Shown piece after piece: positions 1-7,125 of a stretch of DNA of 7,125 nucleotides; within the stretch, counting starts at the first letter, position 1; each line of letters starts with the position of its first letter. The position numbers and the translations under genes were made by a program. The DNA is from Chloroflexota bacterium. Its GTDB lineage: Bacteria; Chloroflexota; Anaerolineae; Anaerolineales; Villigracilaceae. Under the pieces are notes generated by a model. It searched no databases, was not told where the DNA came from, and saw nothing but the letters and a program-made list of their open reading frames with translations. The DNA lies in the NCBI GenBank assembly GCA_021823555.1, contig JAKANW010000145.1, positions 1 to 7,125 of the forward strand, written 5' to 3'.

Positions 1-904
1 TTTTCATGCCGAGAATGACGGGGCCGACCACGGGCGGGCCGTCGAGGCGGGTGATGCGGGCCTTGGGAACGTGCTGGAGGATAACCTGGCGCATCGGCTC
101 GGTGAGCAGTTCACCGCCATCGAATACACTGCCTGATTGAACGATCTCAACTTCTTCGTGTTCCATGCCGATCTGGCGGGCCACGGCAACGGCCAGCCAG
201 CCGAGTTCCTCACCCGCCCAATGAACGACTTCACGGGCAGCGGCATCGCCTGCATAGGCAGCCTCGAAGACTTTGACGGCGAGGAAGTGGAACAAATGGT
301 AGTAGTCGGTGGAGAGACCTTCCATTAGTTCGAGTTCGTCTTTTGCGCCCGTGGCTTCGAGGTAAACGGCGGTCAGGGCGGTGGGCGGGATGCGTTTGAT
401 CCAGGCATAGTTGACCATGTGCAGGCCCTTCCAGGTGATCTCGATGCCGCCGCCCAACTCACCGAAGGATGCGCCATTGCCAACAATGCGGCCTTCCTGA
501 CCGTTCGGCCCTCGTCCGCGGCAGTTGACGCCCGAACCAGCCGTGACGCTCACGCCAATGCCGTGCGTTGTGCCTGCCAGGAGACCATTGACGCCATCGT
601 TGACCACGTCCACGGGACATCCCAGGCCAAGTTTGGCGATGGCTTCAAGGTGCGACTCCCGCTCGGAGGGGAAGTCGTAGCCGGCCACGCCAAAGCCCCC
701 ACCAACGATCTGTTCGGGGGTCACATTGGCCATCTGACTGGCCTGCTCGAAGGATTGCTTTAGCACATCGGCCAGGCCATCATAGCCGAAGCTCTGGTGG
801 TTACCGCCCCAGGCTTTGCCGAAGCCAATACAGCAGCCAGCTTCGTCCGCGATGATGGCGTGTGTTTTGGATGAACCAACGTCTATTCCCAGGTAATAAT
901 TCAT
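1..904 (-). CDS. BadF/BadG/BcrA-type sugar kinase (N-acetylglucosamine kinase-like), 3' end cut by window edge
   Basis: Probable ATP-dependent cytoplasmic sugar kinase of the ASKHA fold, most like the N-acetylglucosamine kinase branch of the BadF/BadG/BcrA/BcrD family. The reading frame from ATG at 904-902 stays open to the left edge, giving about 301 residues. I see the N-terminal phosphate loop GIDVGSSKTH (residues 6-15), the VNDG motif with the likely catalytic base D103, the second phosphate loop AGSGVNCRGRG (122-132), a GELGGG motif (149-153 region) where relatives usually have GDWGGG or GDEGS, and a C-terminal PPVVGPVILG stretch. Such proteins usually run 300-330 residues, so only a short tail should be missing. 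It starts 7 nt after the stop of the GPH transporter gene; its Shine-Dalgarno GAGGTG lies in the last codons of that gene, so the two are surely co-transcribed. It may phosphorylate the sugar brought in or released by the neighbours. The exact sugar (GlcNAc, glucosamine or glucose) cannot be told. Confidence 0.88.
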   Translation of the reverse strand, partial: MNYYLGIDVGSSKTHAIIADEAGCCIGFGKAWGGNHQSFGYDGLADVLKQSFEQASQMANVTPEQIVGGGFGVAGYDFPSERESHLEAIAKLGLGCPVDVVNDGVNGLLAGTTHGIGVSVTAGSGVNCRGRGPNGQEGRIVGNGASFGELGGGIEITWKGLHMVNYAWIKRIPPTALTAVYLEATGAKDELELMEGLSTDYYHLFHFLAVKVFEAAYAGDAAAREVVHWAGEELGWLAVAVARQIGMEHEEVEIVQSGSVFDGGELLTEPMRQVILQHVPKARITRLDGPPVVGPVILGMK

Positions 905-911
905 GTTGTTG

Positions 912-2267
912 TCACACCTCGCTGACCAATTTTTTCTTATCCAGCGCGTCACGAATATCCTGCAAGCGTTTGCCATGCAGCGGATAGAACCAGAGCAGCG
1001 TGATAGCCAGCAGGAAGCCAATGGTGGTGGGGACAGCCAGGAAGATGCGGAAGCCCAGATTAACGGTGGCAGGCTGAACGTCGAGCAATGTATCGTAGCC
1101 AAAGGCAGGCATGAGGATTCCGAAGATCGAGGAGACGAGCAATCCGCTGAGAGTGATAACGAATCCACTCATCCCGAAGTACATGCCAGCCCGCTGGTGG
1201 CCCGTCTTGACCTCGTCCTCGTCAATGACCTCGGTCATGATCACGTCGCCGATCAGGATCAGCCCGCCCAGGCCGATCCCGATGACGACCGCTGCGACGA
1301 GCGTGAAGGGCAGCGAGGGACTGAAGCCCAGCGGGATGACGCCCAGGATCATCACTAGGTTGGCGAGCATGAGCGTGCGGCGCGAATCGAGTTTGTTCGC
1401 CACCCAATTGCGCCACGGATACAGCGAGAGCATGGCAACCAGAAAGGCGATGCCGAAGATGACGCTGAACATGCTGTCGCTGACCTTGAGGCTGTATTTC
1501 AGGTAGAACGGCATGCCCATCTGTAAAATGCCCGTGGCGAGGAAGCGCATGGTCTGGGCACCCGTGGCGGTCAGGTAGCTTCGGTTCATAAAGGTGAATT
1601 TGAGCGACTGTACGAATGGATAACTGGTGTCCGTCCTCAAATCTTCGCGTTCGAACAAGTGGGAAAAACCAACGTAGATGGGGATGACTGAGACCACCGC
1701 CAGCGCAATGGCCATGCCCGCCCAGCCGATGCTGTTCCACAATAGCGGCGGCAGGACGGAGGCCAGCACCAGCGCGATGACCTGGAAGATGTTCATCTTG
1801 GCGGCCACGTCGGTTCGTTCTTTATACGTGCCGAACATCTCAGGCAGCAGGCCATAATAGCCGGTCGCCAGTGCGGTATAGAGTCCCTCCCAGATGACGA
1901 TAAAGACGCCGAAATAGATCAATAGCGCCACAGGATTGTATTTTCCATCGAAAGGCGTGGTGAAGATCAGGGCGAAGATCAACGCGTAGGGCAGTCCGCC
2001 GAACAGGATATAGGGCCGCCGCCGGCCCCAGCGCGAGCGCGTACGGTCGGAAGCGTATCCCAGGGCTGGATTGTTCAGGGCGTTGTAGATGGTATAGAAA
2101 AACCAGAAGGAGGCGAACCAGGTGGCGGGCAGGTTCTTGATATCCACGATGTAATACAGGGCAAAGGCCGAGATGGTCTCGACCGGCGTGGCAACGCCCA
2201 GGCTGGTGAGGGCGTACATCATGCGGGTCTTGGTGCTGGTGGCGAATTCGGATACGGCTGTGGTCAT
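912..2267 (-). CDS. GPH-family (MelB-like) sugar:cation symporter, MFS superfamily
   Basis: Inner-membrane sugar symporter of the glycoside-pentoside-hexuronide:cation family, 451 residues, close to the usual 450-470. The family signature is clear: NNPALGYASDRTRSRWGRRR (residues 65-84, loop between TM2 and TM3) and the mid-C-terminal DEDEVKTGHQRAGMYFG (350-365 region). About twelve hydrophobic segments can be seen, among them residues 32-63, 89-104, 114-135, 160-178, 183-200, 264-283, 299-314, 321-345, 366-388 and 405-428. The upstream ATG at 2348 would add 27 residues translated from the intergenic repeat; I chose ATG 2267 because AAAGGAG stands 5 nt before it and the family homology begins there. 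The gene follows the ChbG-like deacetylase after 77 nt filled by a palindromic heptad repeat, and precedes the kinase by 7 nt. Import of a disaccharide or monosaccharide for the neighbouring enzymes is likely, but GPH substrates cannot be read from sequence; a role in export is also possible. Confidence 0.93.
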   Translation of the reverse strand: MTTAVSEFATSTKTRMMYALTSLGVATPVETISAFALYYIVDIKNLPATWFASFWFFYTIYNALNNPALGYASDRTRSRWGRRRPYILFGGLPYALIFALIFTTPFDGKYNPVALLIYFGVFIVIWEGLYTALATGYYGLLPEMFGTYKERTDVAAKMNIFQVIALVLASVLPPLLWNSIGWAGMAIALAVVSVIPIYVGFSHLFEREDLRTDTSYPFVQSLKFTFMNRSYLTATGAQTMRFLATGILQMGMPFYLKYSLKVSDSMFSVIFGIAFLVAMLSLYPWRNWVANKLDSRRTLMLANLVMILGVIPLGFSPSLPFTLVAAVVIGIGLGGLILIGDVIMTEVIDEDEVKTGHQRAGMYFGMSGFVITLSGLLVSSIFGILMPAFGYDTLLDVQPATVNLGFRIFLAVPTTIGFLLAITLLWFYPLHGKRLQDIRDALDKKKLVSEV

Positions 2268-2272
2268 TTTTG

Positions 2273-2279
2273 CTCCTTT
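2273..2279 (-). promoter_or_regulatory. Shine-Dalgarno that fixes the GPH transporter start
   Basis: AAAGGAG on the minus strand, 5 nt before the ATG at 2267. It decides the start against the in-frame ATG at 2348, whose extra codons would be repeat sequence. Confidence 0.8.
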
Positions 2280-2285
2280 GTGGGA

Positions 2286-2349
2286 ATGGATGGTGGACGA
2301 TGGACCGTAGACCGAGCCTACCGTCTGCCGTCCACGGTCTACGGTCAAC
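2286..2349. repeat. Heptad-built palindromic element A (64 nt)
   Basis: The spacer between the deacetylase and the GPH transporter is made of 7-nt units. On the plus strand four units of the form GTGGACC (2286-2313) are followed by a short centre (2314-2321) and four units of the inverted form GGTCCAC (2322-2349). The longest perfect arms are GACCGTAGACCG (2303-2314) and CGGTCTACGGTC (2335-2346), 12 bp with a 20-nt loop. A second, shifted pairing of 2293-2310 with 2318-2335 matches 14 of 18. The element covers the stop codon of the deacetylase gene (2345-2347). There is no U-tract, so it is not a simple terminator; mRNA stabilisation, intercistronic control or a mobile repeat are all possible. 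Confidence 0.85.
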
Positions 2350-3235
2350 TTCGCATGGCTTCACGGACGGCGCGATAGCCGATCAACTTGATGTTTTCCT
2401 TCTCGAGGTGCTTCTTGAACTCGTCACTCATAAAGACTTTGTAGTTTGCCACTCGGCACTCCCAGTCGGGCGTGATGGCGCGCAGTTCAGGCGTATCAAT
2501 CGAAGGGTGGATGATGAAGTGCGTCAGCCCAGGTTTCAACTCGCTGAACATCTTTTTGGCGACAGTCAACTGATCTTTGGGATCATCCAGCGGCAGGCCC
2601 GTGGCAAAATCCACCATCGGGATGCCTTGCGAATCAAGATACTCTGTCAGGGCCGCGACCATGGCGAAGGTGCCCTCGTCAACGCCGAAGGATTGGTACG
2701 TCTCCCTGTTGCCGCGCGGGATGAGCGGCGGGAGGCGGTACTGCGAAACCAACTGGACGTAGCCTGGGATGAACTTGGGATGCGCCAGCGCGCCCATGTG
2801 CGTGTCGGCGTGGGTGACGTCAATACCGAACTTCAACGCCCGCTCGATTTGCGCGGACAACTCGGCAATAGCCTCATCTGGATCGCCTCCTTCCTGGACC
2901 TCGGCGTCGCTGCGCGGGAAAAAGCCTTCATCGTCCACCAGGCTGGATTCCGTCAAACGCGCCGTCAGCGGACGCCAGCGATAGAACTGCCACTCGCTGG
3001 TCAGGACCAGGTGCACGCCCAAGTCGGCGTTGGGGATCCTACGCTGGAGGTCAGCCGCGGCAGGGAACCACGGACAGGGCACCATCACTGCGCCCGTCTT
3101 CAATGTGTCAAAAGCGAACAGGTCTTCATAGGCCTGGATCGAAGCCTGGCACATGCCCACGTCATCGGCATGGGTGAGCACGACGCGGTCGTTCTCGGAA
3201 AAACCGAGTTTCGAAATGAAAGGGTTGGGATTCAT
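2345..3235 (-). CDS. YdjC/ChbG-type carbohydrate deacetylase
   Basis: Metal-dependent deacetylase of the YdjC/ChbG family, 296 residues (usual 240-300), cytoplasmic with no signal peptide. ChbG of enteric bacteria removes an acetyl group from chitobiose or chitotriose (or their 6-phosphates). The family motifs are present in order: VVLTHADDVG with the Asp pair D24-D25, GVHLVLT with H75, THADTHMG with H142, D144 and H146, and the late IIHP with H243. These are the residues expected for the metal site and catalysis. ATG 3235 has AAAGGAG 5 nt upstream (3241-3247). The gene lies 72 nt after the GH4 gene, the same order as chbF-chbG in E. coli, which supports an amino-sugar substrate. Its C-terminus ends exactly where heptad element A begins, and the stop TGA is part of the repeat. 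Many YdjC proteins have no known substrate, so the chitobiose link is inference. Confidence 0.92.
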   Translation of the reverse strand: MNPNPFISKLGFSENDRVVLTHADDVGMCQASIQAYEDLFAFDTLKTGAVMVPCPWFPAAADLQRRIPNADLGVHLVLTSEWQFYRWRPLTARLTESSLVDDEGFFPRSDAEVQEGGDPDEAIAELSAQIERALKFGIDVTHADTHMGALAHPKFIPGYVQLVSQYRLPPLIPRGNRETYQSFGVDEGTFAMVAALTEYLDSQGIPMVDFATGLPLDDPKDQLTVAKKMFSELKPGLTHFIIHPSIDTPELRAITPDWECRVANYKVFMSDEFKKHLEKENIKLIGYRAVREAMRS

Positions 3236-3247
3236 GGATTCTCCTTT

Positions 3248-3311
3248 AGGGACAGTAGACCGTGGACCGAAGAGCGTTTTTACGGTTCACTATCCACTGT
3301 CCACGGTCTAC
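3248..3311. repeat. Heptad-built palindromic element B (64 nt)
   Basis: The spacer between GH4 and the deacetylase is the same kind of element as A and, with my boundaries, the same length. On the plus strand four 7-nt units related to GTGGACC (3248-3275) are followed by one base and five units related to GGTCCAC (3277-3311). The outer arms AGTAGACCGTGGAC (3254-3267) and GTCCACGGTCTACT (3299-3312) are perfect inverted copies over 14 bp with a 31-nt loop. The GH4 stop codon TAG (3308-3310) is inside the arm. On the minus strand the element ends just before the Shine-Dalgarno of the deacetylase gene. Confidence 0.87.
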
Positions 3312-4600
3312 TTAAAAAATTGCGGCAGCCACTGTTCATTGGTTTCAAGCATGTCATCCAGCACAGCCTGCACTCGATCAGCGCTGGGGCCGAGCGGATG
3401 TGTCAACAACGCCTGATAGGCGGCATTCCTATCGCCATGCACCGCGGCCTCGACGGTCAGCAGTTCGTACATCTTGACCTGGGAAATGAGTCCGAAGCAC
3501 GCGGCAGGCAACGGGTCCGCGGGAAGCGGGTGGATGCCTTTTCTGTCCACTTTGGCGGGCAGTTCCAGCACCCAGTCCGCGGGCCAATCTTTGACCGCGC
3601 CATTGTTGCGGACATTGACCACGTGAACTTGCCCGAGGTTGTTGTGATGCGAGTTGATGAGTTGCGTGGCGAGCGTCGAATAGTACGCACCGCCGCGTTT
3701 CATCAAATCGGCAGGAGGCTCGGTGAGATTCGGATCGGCATATTGACGCAATAAATCCTTTTCGATCTCCATCACTTCTTCGGCGCGCGAGGGCGGCCAT
3801 TTCTTTTGTGACTCAAATTTCTTATCCGTGTAATAAAAGTATTGCAAGTAATAATTTGGAATCATGCCAAGCGAGTCAATGGTGCGCACATCCCATTCAG
3901 GCTCAGACCCCTGCTTGAGCGATTCAACATAAGCAGGGAAGATCATCGGCCACATCTCCTCGCCGTCCACGGTGAAGCCGCGGTGCCAGGTGAGGTGATT
4001 GAGGCCCAGCGTGTCGAGCACAGCCCGCCCCGAAGCGATGTGCGAACTGGTCGCTGTTTCGAGTTCTTCCAGGATGCGCATTTTGGTGGTGATGCCCACG
4101 TTGCAAACTCCCACGGCGGGCACATCGGGCGCGTAGCGCGTCAGTGCTTCGGTGACCAGTCCCGCGGGATTGGTGAAATTTGCCAACAACGCGCCTTGCG
4201 CAACTTCGCGAATATCTTTGGCGATGTTGAGAATCACGGGAATGGTTCGCAAGGCCTTTGCCATTCCGCCAACACCCGTCGTTTCCTGACCAATCAATCC
4301 ATGACGCAGTCCGAGATATTCATCGCCGCGGCGGGCAGGCATTTGTCCCACGCGCAATTGCGTGATCACATACGACGCGCCCGCGATGGCTTCGCGTTGA
4401 TCGAGCGATAAAACAACTTTGAACGGTTCACCTTGGGCCTTGACCATGCGTTGAGCAAACCCGCCAACCACTTTCAATCTTTCCTCGTCAATATCCATCA
4501 GCCAAAGTTCTTTGAGCGGAAGCGAATCGATGCATGCCAAAAATCCATTTACAAGTTCGGGCGTGTACGTTGAGCCGCCGCCGATGACGGTTATTTTCAT
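3308..4600 (-). CDS. GH4 family glycosidase, 6-phospho-beta-glucosidase type
   Basis: Cytoplasmic GH4 enzyme that cleaves glycosides by a redox-elimination mechanism needing NAD+ and a divalent metal; relatives such as CelF/ChbF/BglT act on 6-phospho-beta-glucosides. Length 430 residues, typical. Visible motifs: N-terminal Rossmann loop MKITVIGGGSTYTPELV (1-17), TNPAG (143-147), the metal-site Cys in VGVCNVGI (C166), NHLTW with H202, and RGGAYYS (302-308) with the Tyr expected to act as base. I chose ATG 4600 because AGGAGAG is placed 6-8 nt upstream and the Rossmann strand starts there; ATG 4618 has no Shine-Dalgarno. The gene follows a 305-bp gap from GH1, so it may have its own promoter and head a second transcription unit with the deacetylase, transporter and kinase. 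No PTS gene is seen to supply a phosphorylated substrate. Either the kinase does this or the enzyme takes unphosphorylated glycosides. Confidence 0.94.
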   Translation of the reverse strand: MKITVIGGGSTYTPELVNGFLACIDSLPLKELWLMDIDEERLKVVGGFAQRMVKAQGEPFKVVLSLDQREAIAGASYVITQLRVGQMPARRGDEYLGLRHGLIGQETTGVGGMAKALRTIPVILNIAKDIREVAQGALLANFTNPAGLVTEALTRYAPDVPAVGVCNVGITTKMRILEELETATSSHIASGRAVLDTLGLNHLTWHRGFTVDGEEMWPMIFPAYVESLKQGSEPEWDVRTIDSLGMIPNYYLQYFYYTDKKFESQKKWPPSRAEEVMEIEKDLLRQYADPNLTEPPADLMKRGGAYYSTLATQLINSHHNNLGQVHVVNVRNNGAVKDWPADWVLELPAKVDRKGIHPLPADPLPAACFGLISQVKMYELLTVEAAVHGDRNAAYQALLTHPLGPSADRVQAVLDDMLETNEQWLPQFFK

Positions 4601-4606
4601 AATTGT

Positions 4607-4613
4607 CTCTCCT
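4607..4613 (-). promoter_or_regulatory. Shine-Dalgarno that fixes the GH4 start
   Basis: AGGAGAG on the minus strand, 6 nt before ATG 4600. It supports this start over the in-frame ATG at 4618, which would itself overlap the site's upstream side. Confidence 0.75.
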
Positions 4614-4632
4614 ATCATTTTTTGAGCTTTTT

Positions 4633-4821
4633 CAAATTATTTTGACAATACATTCGCGTCGAGCGGAGGCTTGGGTGCGATGCACTGAGTTTATCGAAGT
4701 GTTCTCCAAAAGCCGCAGTCGAGACGCTTTAAGCAATAACATTGCGCTTCGACTTCCACTTCGTCTCGTTTCACTCGCTCAGTGTCCGCTCAGCGCGAAG
4801 TTCTATTGTCAGCTTAATTTG
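4633..4821. repeat. Long imperfect palindrome, MITE/REP-like, between GH1 and GH4
   Basis: The outer arms 4633-4667 and 4785-4821 are imperfect inverted copies of about 35 nt. From outside in, CAAATTA pairs with TAATTTG, TGACAATA with TATTGTCA, TTCGCG with CGCGAA and GAGCGGA with TCCGCTC, with only small mismatched or unequal patches between. Further in, CACTGAG (4683-4689) can face CTCAGTG (4778-4784), AGTCGA faces TCGACT, and the apex GCAAT-AAC-ATTGC (4733-4745) closes the fold. So nearly 190 nt can fold back on itself. It holds no credible gene; the open frame across it on the plus strand (4603-4842) is a translation of the repeat. I see no clear target-site duplication. It ends 32 nt before the GH4 start and may carry or disturb that gene's promoter. 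Confidence 0.72.
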
Positions 4822-4842
4822 TTAATCTGTAACAGGCGATGA

Positions 4843-4880
4843 GGCTGTATTCGCTATGCAGCCGAGCCACGATGCCTCGG
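4843..4880 (-). other. Two adjacent hairpins after the GH1 gene
   Basis: GGCTGTAT (4843-4850) pairs with ATGCAGCC (4856-4863) over 8 bp with one G-U pair and a 5-nt loop. CCGAG (4862-4866) pairs with CTCGG (4876-4880). They lie 25-63 nt past the GH1 stop on the minus strand. There is no U-run on the minus-strand side, so a Rho-independent terminator is doubtful; protection of the GH1 mRNA end or an attenuator are alternatives. The two stems share bases 4862-4863 and so compete. Confidence 0.4.
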
Positions 4881-4905
4881 TTGATTTTTATCCTACTGAG
4901 ACAAT

Positions 4906-6225
<1,320 letters not shown>

Positions 6226-7125
6226 CTACTCTTTTAGTCCGGTTAATTTGATGCCTTGAATAAAAGTCTTCTGAGCAAAGAAGAAAGCGATCACAATGGG
6301 GATCGTGAATACCGTTGAGGCCGCCATGAGTTGATTCCAAACCAGCGTGCGCTGGCTCTGGAAGTCCTGCAAGCCGAGCGTCATGGTGAAATTCCTGGGG
6401 CTGGTGAGGAAGAGCAGCGGCCCGGTGAAGTCATTCCAGGCCCACAGGAAGGTGAAGACCGTCACGGTGGCAAGCACGGGCACAGACAGCGGGATGATCA
6501 ACTGCGTGAAGATTTGCCACTCGGAGGCGCCGTCAACGCGAGCGGCGTCACACATCTCTTCGGGGATGGTGCGGAAAAACTGGCGCAGGAGGAACACATC
6601 GTAGGCATTGGCAAAGAAGGCAGGCACAATGATTGGCAGGAAGCTATCCCCCCAGTGCAGGAAGTTGTTGAATAACAAATACAGCGGGATCATGGTGACC
6701 TGGTAGGGAAGCATCATGGTCGCCAGGACGATGATAAAGAACAGGTCGCGCCCGGGGAATTTGAGGCGGGCAAAGGCATACGCAACCGGCGCGTTGGATA
6801 GCAAGGTGCCAACAATGGTAAAGAAAGCAATGATCAGGCTGTTCCTGAAATAAACCCAGAAGCTGGCTCCCACACTTGGACGGCTGCCGCGGTTCATGGC
6901 ATCCGGGAAATTTTGCCAGCGGAAACTGATGTGCATGATCGGCTCGGCAATCGTGGTTGCGCCCTGCTGGATCTCATATTCCATTGTCTGCCCCGGGTTG
7001 GCCGGATCCACGAACGTTCCAACCCCTTCGACAATTTTGACCGCGGCCAACTGCTTCAGGCCATCCGGTGTCTGGACGTTATAGAGAGGCAGTTGCTGCC
7101 CGTTCACATCCACCCGGACATTATC
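6226..7125 (-). CDS. Sugar ABC transporter permease, MalG/LacG type, N-terminus cut by window edge
   Basis: C-terminal 299 residues of an inner-membrane permease of the carbohydrate-uptake ABC family 1; the frame is open through the right edge, so TM1 and the start are missing. The EAA loop that docks the ATPase is clear: EEMCDAARVDGASEWQIF (visible residues 189-206) followed by LIIPLS. Hydrophobic segments lie near visible residues 95-118, 127-152, 160-182, 210-232 and 266-288. The end KTFIQGIKLTGLKE is the usual tail (KxFxxGxxxGaVKE-like). Before the first visible TM there are about 85 mostly polar residues, longer than the TM1-TM2 loop of plain MalG, as in a subset of permeases with an extracytoplasmic beta-rich insert. 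The partner permease, binding protein and ATPase should lie to the right or elsewhere. GH1 follows after 3 nt, which ties import to beta-glucoside hydrolysis. Confidence 0.94.
   Translation of the reverse strand, partial: DNVRVDVNGQQLPLYNVQTPDGLKQLAAVKIVEGVGTFVDPANPGQTMEYEIQQGATTIAEPIMHISFRWQNFPDAMNRGSRPSVGASFWVYFRNSLIIAFFTIVGTLLSNAPVAYAFARLKFPGRDLFFIIVLATMMLPYQVTMIPLYLLFNNFLHWGDSFLPIIVPAFFANAYDVFLLRQFFRTIPEEMCDAARVDGASEWQIFTQLIIPLSVPVLATVTVFTFLWAWNDFTGPLLFLTSPRNFTMTLGLQDFQSQRTLVWNQLMAASTVFTIPIVIAFFFAQKTFIQGIKLTGLKE

Noticed and set aside
137..763. Plus-strand frames in the first 800 bases, and the 83-codon minus frame at 4-255
   Set aside because: The continuous minus frame from 904 to the edge encodes a full set of BadF-type kinase motifs; the others are shadows.
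3248..3311. Element B as a Rho-independent terminator
   Set aside because: No U-run follows the stem on the minus strand and the next gene follows at once.
2286..3311. Heptad repeats as a CRISPR array
   Set aside because: Units are 7 nt with no spacers and are arranged as palindromes; no cas gene is seen.
2270..3754. Long plus-strand open frame (494 codons) across the deacetylase and the GH4 3' end
   Set aside because: Antisense to two genes with complete family motifs; its start lies in the repeat spacer and its product shows no recognisable domain.
4643..4648. TTGACA on the plus strand as a -35 box
   Set aside because: No acceptable -10 at 16-18 nt and no plus-strand gene downstream. It is part of the inverted arm.
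4603..4842. Plus-strand open frame of 79 codons in the GH1-GH4 gap
   Set aside because: It is a translation of the long palindrome; no Shine-Dalgarno and no family resemblance.

Overview
The window is about 7.1 kb of a carbohydrate-use locus in which every supported gene lies on the minus strand, so transcription runs from the right edge to the left. Gene content (sugar ABC permease, GH1, GH4, YdjC/ChbG, GPH-type transporter, BadF-type sugar kinase), medium-to-high GC and the style of the intergenic repeats suggest a Chloroflexota (Anaerolineae-like) genome. That assignment is an inference; no rRNA or marker gene is present.

Layout in order of transcription: (1) 7125-6226, 3' part of a MalG/LacG-type sugar ABC permease, cut by the right edge; (2) 6222-4906, a GH1 beta-glucosidase starting at GTG, 3 nt after the permease stop; (3) 4905-4601, a 305-bp gap holding two small hairpins and a roughly 189-bp long imperfect palindrome (MITE/REP-like); (4) 4600-3308, a GH4 NAD/Mn-dependent glycosidase of the 6-phospho-beta-glucosidase type; (5) 3235-2345, a YdjC/ChbG-type carbohydrate deacetylase; (6) 2267-912, a GPH-family (MelB-like) sugar symporter; (7) 904-1, a BadF/BadG/N-acetylglucosamine-kinase-type ATPase, cut by the left edge close to its C-terminus.

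The spacers GH4-ChbG and ChbG-GPH are each filled by a 64-nt palindromic element built of 7-nt repeats (consensus GTGGACC on one arm, GGTCCAC on the other). In both cases the element includes the stop codon of the gene before it and ends shortly before the Shine-Dalgarno of the gene after it.

Working model: GH4 next to a ChbG deacetylase recalls the enterobacterial chb (chitobiose) operon, where chbF (GH4) is followed by chbG. No PTS component is visible. An ABC importer, a GPH symporter and a sugar kinase occupy its place, so the locus may be a PTS-independent route for a beta-linked disaccharide, possibly chitobiose- or cellobiose-like. The unphosphorylated sugar would be cut by GH1, and phosphorylated or amino-sugar products handled by GH4, ChbG and the kinase. 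The enzyme families are well supported; the substrate is not.
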